Source of the DNA: SLFT01 sp964493075
GTDB taxonomy: Bacteria > Hydrogenedentota > Hydrogenedentia > Hydrogenedentales > CAITNO01
Direction: 5' to 3'
DNA length: 13,476 bases
Assembly (NCBI GenBank): GCA_964493075.1
Contig: CAZBNU010000101.1
Location: forward strand, 1 to 13,476
Shown here: one piece after another, positions 5,763 through 12,610 of the stretch
How the letters are laid out: each line of letters starts with the position of its first letter
How positions within the stretch are numbered: the stretch's first letter is position 1
Program-made: the position numbers and the translations under genes
The notes under the pieces: generated by a model
What the model saw: only the letters and a program-made list of their open reading frames with translations
What the model was told of the DNA's origin: nothing
Database searches by the model: none

Positions 5763-7709
5763 ATGCGAATTTTAACGCTCATCATGATTCTATTGCTTAC
5801 GGCCGGTGCTTCTGCCACCGACGACTCATGGAAACTACCGTTGGATGTGAAGGAAAAGGCGCTGGAGCAGAATGCCCGCGACTTTCATAACATCATGGGC
5901 CTGTATCCGAGCCAGGTGGAGGTGAATCTGGTCACAGGAAAACCGGACTTCTCTACGTTGGGCTATTGTGACATTGCCCATGCAGTGTGCTGGACCGCCA
6001 ACTATCTTGCGGGGTGTTCTTACCGGTATGCCTACCTCAAGAAGATTGGCGCACCAAAAGAAGTGCTGGACGATGCACGACAGCGTGCCGATGAAGTCTT
6101 CGAGGCTATCTATCGCTGTCAGTTAGTGACAGGGGTACGCGGCTTGCAGGCGCGCGGTTATGCCATTGGCCACGGCGAATCCTACGAGGAGCGGTATAAT
6201 GATAATCCCCGCGACATCTGGTATCAGGGAGCAAACGAATTCAGCAACCTGCGCTGGCGCGGCGATCCCAGCCATCATAATTATAGTGATACCATTGCAG
6301 GGTTGGGGCACTATTACGACCTGTGCGCTGAACATATCCAGAAAGACCGTTGCCGCGAAGCCATTGATGCGCTGGTGGGGTATTGGGTGGATAATGACTT
6401 TAACATCTGGCATATTGACAGGGAGAAGAAGACCCCTATTCTGGGATTCACCGACGGCAAAACATTGAATCTGCGGATCATGATGGCGATTGCGGGTGCA
6501 AAGACGGCACACCACGCCACGGGCGACCCCAAGTATCTTGCCGCCTACGAAAAACTGCTCACCCAGTACAATGTGCGGGGCATGACCTCCTTCGAGACGG
6601 AAAAGGATTTCGATGACGCGGAACATGTGCTTAACCACTTGGAGAATCTGTTCCGCATAGAGACTGATCCGGAATTGCTGGCGGCCTACCGGGTTATTCT
6701 GGACGCTATATGGGCAAACCACAAGGACGATGCCCAGACGTTGTTCACCTATATCTACATGAGTCTTGTGCCCGATGCGCCGGACCGTGACAAGGCACTT
6801 CGTGAAGGATTGTTTTCGTTGCAAAGTTGGCCGACAGACACTACGCTGCAACCGCGTATGAGCAGTCTGAATCCTGATCTAAAACCGCCTTTTCCGTTAT
6901 ATGCAGCAGCGTGGGACAACGAGTATATCTGGAAGGGCAACCTGTTACGTGGTGACGGCTGGTTGAGCCGTTCCATCGTGTCGCTGTCGGTGCCTGCAGA
7001 GGACCCCATGGTTATTTATGCCGTGGATTCCAACGGCGATATTTACCAGTCCCGTGACGGTGCGGCCACGGCTGGCGGCTGGCGTCCCATCAGCCTTACG
7101 CTGCCTGTGCCTGCCCGCAGGATTGTTACCGGCCCCCGTGTACGCATTCTCTATGTATTCGCTGATGATGGACTTCACATCTCCCTGAATGCGGGAACCC
7201 GCTGGCAGAAGATAACGCCGCCGGAAGGAAGCGGCAAGATTCTTGACGTAATGCCCGACCCCAAAGAATCCAATGTGTTCAGGATTGTCACCGAAGCGGG
7301 CATCTATGAAAACAAATATCGCCGGGCAAAAGACCTGGGTAAATATTGGAAGCAAATGAAGAGTGCCGAGACAGCGGCTGAACCTGCTACTGCACTCCAG
7401 TTCAAGCATGATGGACGGGGTGTGTTAAAAAGCACCGATGGCGGGAATACCTGGGAACTGAAAACGCAGGGACTGGATATCTGTCGTTCCTATGCGGTGT
7501 TCGCACTAGCAACAACCGACATCGTGTATGCCAGCACACCCGCAGGTTTATTCCTGTCCCGCGACCAGGGCGAAACTTGGGAAGACGCGCACCTTGTGCT
7601 CCAGTTCATCTATAACACCCGCCGCGAAATCGGTGGTGCGGCGTACATTGACGCCTACTGGCGCGGCCTATATTACGGATTCATCAGCGAAGAACAAGCG
7701 AAAGAATAA
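5763..7709 (+). CDS. Secreted protein: probable alpha-helical barrel plus Asp-box repeats
   Basis: A protein of 648 residues with a clear signal peptide ('MRILTLIMILLLTAGASA'). The start at 5763 follows AAGGAAGG at 5748-5755 with a seven-base spacing. Residues about 25-400 are helix-rich, with repeated Trp/Tyr/His-containing helices ('YWVDNDFNIWHIDR', 'AHHATGDPKYLAAYEKLL', 'AAWDNEYIWKGNLLR'), which suggests an alpha/alpha barrel like those of six-hairpin glycosidases. From about 405 onwards the pattern becomes beta-propeller-like, with Asp-box motifs: degenerate at residues 430 (SRDGAATAGGW) and 474 (SLNAGTRW), and canonical at 557 (STDGGNTW) and 599 (SRDQGETW). Glycan binding or cleavage outside the cytoplasm is plausible. 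I do not recognise the exact family and see no assignable catalytic pair. It is monocistronic, bounded by the gap upstream and a hairpin two bases after its stop. Confidence 0.75.
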   Translation: MRILTLIMILLLTAGASATDDSWKLPLDVKEKALEQNARDFHNIMGLYPSQVEVNLVTGKPDFSTLGYCDIAHAVCWTANYLAGCSYRYAYLKKIGAPKEVLDDARQRADEVFEAIYRCQLVTGVRGLQARGYAIGHGESYEERYNDNPRDIWYQGANEFSNLRWRGDPSHHNYSDTIAGLGHYYDLCAEHIQKDRCREAIDALVGYWVDNDFNIWHIDREKKTPILGFTDGKTLNLRIMMAIAGAKTAHHATGDPKYLAAYEKLLTQYNVRGMTSFETEKDFDDAEHVLNHLENLFRIETDPELLAAYRVILDAIWANHKDDAQTLFTYIYMSLVPDAPDRDKALREGLFSLQSWPTDTTLQPRMSSLNPDLKPPFPLYAAAWDNEYIWKGNLLRGDGWLSRSIVSLSVPAEDPMVIYAVDSNGDIYQSRDGAATAGGWRPISLTLPVPARRIVTGPRVRILYVFADDGLHISLNAGTRWQKITPPEGSGKILDVMPDPKESNVFRIVTEAGIYENKYRRAKDLGKYWKQMKSAETAAEPATALQFKHDGRGVLKSTDGGNTWELKTQGLDICRSYAVFALATTDIVYASTPAGLFLSRDQGETWEDAHLVLQFIYNTRREIGGAAYIDAYWRGLYYGFISEEQAKE

Positions 7710-7710
7710 A

Positions 7711-7754
7711 CCAGTGGAGTAGGGAGGGGAGAAATCCCCTCCCTACTCCACTGG
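7711..7754. terminator. Perfect 20-bp hairpin between convergent genes, likely bidirectional terminator
   Basis: Arms at 7711-7730 and 7735-7754 are perfectly complementary around a GAAA tip (7731-7734 on the plus strand). It begins two bases after the stop of the plus-strand gene and lies 11 bases beyond the stop of the minus-strand UroD-like gene. On the minus strand the stem is followed by TTTATT, giving a modest U-tract, so termination of the rhaT-uroD transcript is the better supported role. On the plus strand the stem is followed by TG and an A-run, so there it may act as a 3' end stabiliser. Confidence 0.7.
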
Positions 7755-7765
7755 TGAAAAAAAAC

Positions 7766-8932
7766 TTACCCATAGAACCCAAATTCATAGGCCGCATCAT
7801 ACAGCGCAATAACATTCTCCGGCGGTACGCCTGCCTGGATGTTATGCACGTTATTGAACACGTAGCCACCGCCGGGTTTGAAGGCTTCGAGGTTTTTGCG
7901 CACTTCTTCGCGCACCTGTTCGGGCGTGCCATGCGGCAAAATATGCTGTGCGTCAATGCCGCCGCCCCAGAAGGATAGTTTGTCGCCAAATTGCGCTTTC
8001 AGGTTCACCGGTTCCATGTTCACCGCGCTGATCTGCACGGGGTTCAATACGTCAATGCCGTTGTCTATCAGTTCAGGAATGTATTGCGTACAGGCGCCGC
8101 AGGTGTGGTACCAGATTTTCGCGTTGGTGCGGGATTTAATGTACTGCACCAGTTTTTTGTGGCGTGGCTTCACAATCTCTTTGTACACCATCGGGTTAAA
8201 CAGCGGCCCTGTCTGTCCGGCCAGGTCGTCACCAATCATAATAACATCCACCACATCGCCTACCTCGCTTAGGAACACATGGAACCAGTCCATCCAGAAT
8301 TTGAAGGTCTGGTCTATCAACACCTCACAGAATTCTGGGTTCGTCATCATATCCATGAACCATTTTTCCAGCCCGCGCATGTACCAGCAGATTTCATAGG
8401 TCACGCCGGAGATGCCGCTGACCACCGCATAAGGCGTTTCCTGTTTTATCTGGAGCGCACGGTCACGCAATCCCACGAACCGCCCAGCATCATCGCCTTT
8501 GGGGAAAGGATACGCCCGGATGTCCTCAATGGTGGCATCCGCCAGCGGATGATGGGTGATGTCCATGAAATAGGGTTGATCATCCGGCATGGACCAGCGC
8601 ACCCCGAATTCATCCACCAGATCATGCCAGAGCCGCCCGTCCCGGGTTTCCTGAACAATGCCGCCTTTCCAGTCTCCTGCCGCGCCTGCAGCAATGTAAC
8701 GTGTGTCCACATGAAGCCGCTCCAGCACCGCCTCGCAGGGTTGCGCCAGCTGCTGCACCGCATCCATGATGTTGATTTCATCGTCTATGCCCAGATGCTT
8801 GATCAGCGCCTGGTAGGCGAACTTGTGGATACCCGTCTGGTTGCCGCCCAGGTCAATGGGTACCCGGTCCGGCTCCTGATGATTTAACGCCGTAAGCAGC
8901 CGTTCCCGGGAAGTCATTGTTTCTTTGCTCAT
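7766..8932 (-). CDS. UroD/MtaA-fold protein, probable methyltransferase rather than heme enzyme
   Basis: A protein of 388 residues in the uroporphyrinogen decarboxylase superfamily. It has the typical N-terminus 'MTSRERLLTALNHQEPDRVP', then 'IGDDLAGQTGPLFNP', and 'WYHTCGAC' with His276, Cys278 and Cys281. The His-x-Cys pair is the zinc site seen in corrinoid-dependent MtaA/MtbA methyltransferases. Their distal Cys is absent; His363, in 'VFNNVHNIQ', sits 85 residues after Cys278 and could replace it (inference). The heme-pathway UroD substrate-binding N-terminus is not seen, so a role in heme synthesis is unlikely. Methyl transfer to or from a small molecule is the best guess and the substrate is unknown. 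It is the second gene of an operon with the RhaT-type symporter: its AGGAG at 8941-8945 overlaps the TAG stop of rhaT, 11 bases separate the two genes, and the ATG at 8932 is therefore firm. Confidence 0.8.
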   Translation of the reverse strand: MSKETMTSRERLLTALNHQEPDRVPIDLGGNQTGIHKFAYQALIKHLGIDDEINIMDAVQQLAQPCEAVLERLHVDTRYIAAGAAGDWKGGIVQETRDGRLWHDLVDEFGVRWSMPDDQPYFMDITHHPLADATIEDIRAYPFPKGDDAGRFVGLRDRALQIKQETPYAVVSGISGVTYEICWYMRGLEKWFMDMMTNPEFCEVLIDQTFKFWMDWFHVFLSEVGDVVDVIMIGDDLAGQTGPLFNPMVYKEIVKPRHKKLVQYIKSRTNAKIWYHTCGACTQYIPELIDNGIDVLNPVQISAVNMEPVNLKAQFGDKLSFWGGGIDAQHILPHGTPEQVREEVRKNLEAFKPGGGYVFNNVHNIQAGVPPENVIALYDAAYEFGFYG

Positions 8933-8943
8933 GAGTATTTCTC

Positions 8944-9996
8944 CTAGCCTTTAAGATAATTGCCATAACCCACAACAACCGTGGAAAGAATCAGCACCGC
9001 AATGCCTGCGAACAGGAGCAGGTGCGTTTTTTTGTCGGTGGCTTTCCATTCCTTCAGCATAATGCCCCACAAGTTGCTGAAGGCGATGATGAACGCCATG
9101 TGCAGGGTCCAACTGGAAAAGGAAAACTCCTCGCCCATGCGTGTCTCGCCCATGCCGTAAAAGAAAAACTGGAGATACCAGGTGACGCCTGCCATCGCAC
9201 AGAAAATGTAGTTCACAAGCAGTGATGCACCCTCGCCTGCGTTGACATAATCTCCGGCGCTTTTGTTTTTCATATTCAGGAAAATACACCACAGGGCGTT
9301 GGTGGTCAGACCGCCCAGCATCACCACCACAAGAATTGGCATGTTTGCGAAAATGGACGGCGTACCCTTCTCTACTGCCAGTTCGGCGATGGGGTCGCCC
9401 GACACAAAAGCGAATGCCATGCAGGAACTCATGATGCCTGCGAAGAAGGCCACCCATAACCCTGCCATGAAATTAAATTCCTTGATGGTGGATTTTTTTT
9501 CTTCTTCGGTCAGTTGCTTTTCTTTGCGCATACCCGCCAGGCCGCATACAAAAATGCCGCCCAGGCAGATGCCCAATCCTGCCAGTACCACCAGCCCCGA
9601 TTGCGTTTGCATGAGACCGAGAATCGTGCCCAGGAACAATGGCGGGATCAGCGTGCCAAAGAATGCGCAGAAGCCCAGTGATATGGAGAAGCCCAGCGAT
9701 TGTCCCAGATACCGTACCGACATGCCAAAGGTAAGCCCGCCCACGCCCCACAGGATGCCGAAGAGGTAGGTCCATGCCAGACTTGACACCGGCGCGGAAG
9801 TCAGCACGCCCAATAGATCAGGACAGAGAATGGAAGCCGCGATAATCGGTGCAAAAAGCCACGCGAAAACACCGCCCACAATCCAGTAACTTTCCCACTG
9901 CCAGTTTTTCACCCGTGTATAGGGGATATAGAAACTTGCCGCAGCAAGTCCGCCAATTGCATGTAACAACACGCCCAGCGCCGGATTTGAATCCAT
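8944..9996 (-). CDS. rhaT: RhaT-type sugar/proton symporter
   Basis: An inner-membrane transporter of 350 residues, close to the 344 of E. coli RhaT, which imports L-rhamnose with protons. The protein is almost entirely hydrophobic helices (about ten). Near the N-terminus it reads 'LLHAIGGLAAASFYIPYTRV' then 'WQWESYWIVGGVFAW', matching the RhaT pattern of His, Phe-Tyr and Trp-Glu. Residues 82-98 ('LWGVGGLTFGMSVRYLG') match the second family signature. A charged cytoplasmic loop lies at about 157-177. The start at 9996 is chosen over an in-frame ATG at 10053 because GGAGGAAG (10004-10011) lies just before it and the RhaT homology begins there. It is first in an operon with the UroD-like gene and divergent from the BNR_4-like gene. 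The class is clear, but rhamnose as the actual substrate is not shown; paralogs in this type of organism may carry other sugars. Confidence 0.85.
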   Translation of the reverse strand: MDSNPALGVLLHAIGGLAAASFYIPYTRVKNWQWESYWIVGGVFAWLFAPIIAASILCPDLLGVLTSAPVSSLAWTYLFGILWGVGGLTFGMSVRYLGQSLGFSISLGFCAFFGTLIPPLFLGTILGLMQTQSGLVVLAGLGICLGGIFVCGLAGMRKEKQLTEEEKKSTIKEFNFMAGLWVAFFAGIMSSCMAFAFVSGDPIAELAVEKGTPSIFANMPILVVVMLGGLTTNALWCIFLNMKNKSAGDYVNAGEGASLLVNYIFCAMAGVTWYLQFFFYGMGETRMGEEFSFSSWTLHMAFIIAFSNLWGIMLKEWKATDKKTHLLLFAGIAVLILSTVVVGYGNYLKG

Positions 9997-10003
9997 GAGT
10001 TTA

Positions 10004-10011
10004 CTTCCTCC
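10004..10011 (-). promoter_or_regulatory. Strong ribosome binding site of rhaT
   Basis: GGAGGAAG on the minus strand, seven bases before the ATG at 9996. It decides the start against the upstream ATG at 10053. Confidence 0.7.
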
Positions 10012-10051
10012 AATAAATGAAAATGGTTTTGTATCATGGCCGATGTCCCTC

Positions 10052-10081
10052 ATTTTGACGATTTGCCACAGCAGTAGTCAA
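10052..10081 (-). promoter_or_regulatory. Candidate promoter of rhaT-uroD
   Basis: On the minus strand TTGACT (10076-10081) and CAAAAT (10052-10057) are spaced by 18 bases. The -35 box is good; the -10 box matches four of six positions. It is placed about 55 bases upstream of the rhaT ATG. Confidence 0.3.
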
Positions 10082-10119
10082 GTAAGTAGTGTCGCTCTGT
10101 GATCTCTGAATATCTATTC

Positions 10120-10148
10120 TTGCACTAATTTCTGGCCTGTGGCATACT
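10120..10148 (+). promoter_or_regulatory. Candidate promoter of the BNR_4/ceramidase-like operon
   Basis: TTGCAC (10120-10125) and CATACT (10143-10148) are separated by 17 bases. Both are moderate matches to sigma-70 boxes. The predicted transcript would start near 10155, about 37 bases before the ATG. This and the candidate rhaT promoter lie back to back in the 195-base divergent region. Confidence 0.35.
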
Positions 10149-10191
10149 GGCGCGGTCATTGTCCGCATCCGAAAGAAGGAACTATGCTGCC

Positions 10192-12594
10192 ATGTATGTG
10201 CGTTTTATTCTGTTGACTATACTTATTCTTATCCCGCTGACCGCTGCTTACGGGGAGTCGTTTTCTATGAAGCAGGAGGATAACGCTGCATTGCCCACTG
10301 TTCATTTCGGGGGATGTGGCGGGGTGTATTTTCTGGTGGAGCCGGGCGAGTTCTGGGTGGAGGTGGAGAAGTTTGATCGCAATATAAAAAAGCGTACCAC
10401 CTTCTTGCGCGCCATACTTGTGGGGCCGGACCGGTCGGTGCTGGATGAAGCTACCCTTCCTGATGCACCGGGAGCAGTGCGGGGACCGATACAGCGGGAA
10501 CGTCTAAGAGCCACAGTGCCACGCAAAGGCGTTTATGCCTTGAATGTGACGGTGAGTGAAGACCGGTATGGGGAGGATATCGGCTGGGGATTTCGCACCA
10601 ACTGCCCGTATTACCTTGTGGAAACATCCCGTGGCCATCGCGATGCCGCCCACGAAGAACCCTTGGTGCTGCTGAGTCCGGGCATGCCCGGAGAGGTCTG
10701 TTTCATGCCGGAGAGGGATGCCTTTTCAATCGAGGTGTCCGGTTCGCCGGAAAACGAATTGGTTCCTGTTATATACGACAGAGCAGGGCAGGTCATCCAA
10801 AAATTGGCAAAGGATAAGGAAGGCAAGATGACGGGCACTATCCCTGCCGACGTGCCCCGGGATTCGCTGCCATGGCGGTTGTGTCTGCCGATATTTCAGG
10901 GTATCGTGCATATTGATGGGGTAACCCGCTGGTCGGATGGAAGCGACTACCCGAACCTCTCTTTGTGGACGCCCGACGCATCGTCGTGGTTCCCTTTTCA
11001 TCAGAACCGATGGCTCCTCTCGCCTTACAGCCGAAAGGTCTATGGGGAACCGGGGAAAAAGGGCAGTATCGCCTTTGAACTGCATAATAATGGCTTTACC
11101 TCACGGTCATTCGATCTGGATGTTACTTTCCCCGATGCCCCGTGGGAAGTGAGTCTTTCTGCGGCAACGGCTACCGTCCCGGCGCGTGAGACTGCAACGG
11201 TTTCGCTCACATACACCCTACCCGCAGAGGGCGATGAATTTACCTGTCGCCTGCATGCAACGCCGCAGGATTCCCCCCAGTTTTCAACCTACTCAACCTT
11301 GACCCTGTGCCAGGGCGCACCACCCGCGTCGCAACCCCTCGATCTTCCGCTGGTGCTTACCCCCTACAGACATGAAAACGAACAGTTCGGGTACCTGCCG
11401 CACTATCCAACTGCAAGCCAACTGTATTTCAACAGCGCAGCGCGTCCTTTTGTCGTTACAGATGCAAGTCTTTTACGCCTGCAAGAAAACTCTTGGAGTG
11501 AAACCCGTGAGGCCGCACTATCCGATGACCAGGCATATTCATTTCGCGTTCGCGGTTCGAAAATCGCTTTTGACCGACAAAACAACGTCTATCTGATAGG
11601 CCAGGTAAAAAATGCTACCGCATTGCTTTATTCCCACGATGATGGCGCTACGCTGGACGCCTGCCCAATACCCGGACAAGGCGTGTTGGACATTGAACAG
11701 TTCTCCGGGCATAACATTCCGGATGGCCCACCACCTCTAGTGCGGTATACACTAACGAAAAAAGACCCGAACGTGTTCTGGCGGCGCTTGAATGATATTG
11801 AACTGATTTTGCCGACGAATACCACAGAGGCTGCCGTTATTGTGGGGGAACCCATTCTTATCAGTGATAAATGCATCGGTTTTTCAGCACACTCCGGCAT
11901 TCCGTCCTCGGTGGTTTCCCGCAATGGAAAGGTGCATGTGGTGTGGGCGGAAGCCACGGAACCCGAAGAGAATGCGCCGGGGGTGCCTACCTTCGTGGTA
12001 ACTTACGACAGCAGCGCCAAAACCCTCGGCGTCCCCGCGCTGGTGGGCTACGGCCCGCCTGCCAATGATGTTCACAATACCCCCTCCATCACCATGGACA
12101 GCAAGGGGTATTTGCATGTACTTGTCGGTACCCACGGACGCACCTTCAAGTATGCCCGTTCGCTGCAACCCAATGATGCTGGCGGCGGCTGGACGGAACC
12201 GGAGGACCTTGGCCTCGGACTGCGCCAGACTTATGTGGGTTTTGTGTGCGATAAGGAAGATGTGCTTCATGTGGTTTTCCGACTCTGGCGTGATGATCGC
12301 ACCTTCTTCCCCGCGAGCCTTTACGCCACATTGGCCCACATGAAAAAGAAGCCCGGTGAACCCTGGACGCAGCCCCAAATACTTGTTGTGCCGCCTTTTT
12401 CAGAGTACAGCGTTTTCTATCATCGCCTGACCATTGATTCTGCCGGGCGATTATTCCTATCCTATGATTACTGGTCTACCTACTGGTTTTATCGCACCGA
12501 CCACCGGGGTGACAGGCGCGCATTGATGATGTCGCCTGATGGCGGAGCGTCATGGCAACTGGCAGATATGAAGGATTTATGTGACGACTATTGA
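10192..12594 (+). CDS. Secreted BNR_4-like (Asp-box, sialidase-fold) protein
   Basis: A protein of 800 residues. The start at 10192 is an ATG with AGAAGGA 11 bases upstream and yields a signal peptide ('MYVRFILLTILILIPLTAAY'). The frame could be extended to a TTG at 10159, but that only adds charged residues before the signal. Residues about 25-400 are beta-rich, with a likely immunoglobulin-like segment near 300-385 ('GSIAFELHNNGFTSRSFDLD'). From about 410 the sequence resembles BNR_4 propellers: a degenerate Asp box near residue 481 (SHDDGATLD), 'HNTPSITMDSKGYLHVLVG' with His628, 'HGRTFKYARS' with His648, and a canonical Asp box at 781 (SPDGGASW). BNR_4 relatives include putative glycan-active enzymes and polysaccharide lyases, so glycan binding or cleavage outside the cytoplasm is plausible. 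No catalytic residues can be assigned. It probably heads an operon with the ceramidase-like gene 16 bases downstream. Confidence 0.75.
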   Translation: MYVRFILLTILILIPLTAAYGESFSMKQEDNAALPTVHFGGCGGVYFLVEPGEFWVEVEKFDRNIKKRTTFLRAILVGPDRSVLDEATLPDAPGAVRGPIQRERLRATVPRKGVYALNVTVSEDRYGEDIGWGFRTNCPYYLVETSRGHRDAAHEEPLVLLSPGMPGEVCFMPERDAFSIEVSGSPENELVPVIYDRAGQVIQKLAKDKEGKMTGTIPADVPRDSLPWRLCLPIFQGIVHIDGVTRWSDGSDYPNLSLWTPDASSWFPFHQNRWLLSPYSRKVYGEPGKKGSIAFELHNNGFTSRSFDLDVTFPDAPWEVSLSAATATVPARETATVSLTYTLPAEGDEFTCRLHATPQDSPQFSTYSTLTLCQGAPPASQPLDLPLVLTPYRHENEQFGYLPHYPTASQLYFNSAARPFVVTDASLLRLQENSWSETREAALSDDQAYSFRVRGSKIAFDRQNNVYLIGQVKNATALLYSHDDGATLDACPIPGQGVLDIEQFSGHNIPDGPPPLVRYTLTKKDPNVFWRRLNDIELILPTNTTEAAVIVGEPILISDKCIGFSAHSGIPSSVVSRNGKVHVVWAEATEPEENAPGVPTFVVTYDSSAKTLGVPALVGYGPPANDVHNTPSITMDSKGYLHVLVGTHGRTFKYARSLQPNDAGGGWTEPEDLGLGLRQTYVGFVCDKEDVLHVVFRLWRDDRTFFPASLYATLAHMKKKPGEPWTQPQILVVPPFSEYSVFYHRLTIDSAGRLFLSYDYWSTYWFYRTDHRGDRRALMMSPDGGASWQLADMKDLCDDY

Positions 12595-12610
12595 GAAGGA
12601 GAAAAAGGTT

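Noticed and set aside
10074..10090. Direct repeat AGTAGT/AGTAGT in the divergent promoter region
   Set aside because: Too short and simple to claim as an operator pair.
10159..10191. TTG start adding 11 residues to the BNR_4-like protein
   Set aside because: The ATG at 10192 has a ribosome binding site and directly begins a signal peptide; the extension puts charged residues in front of it.
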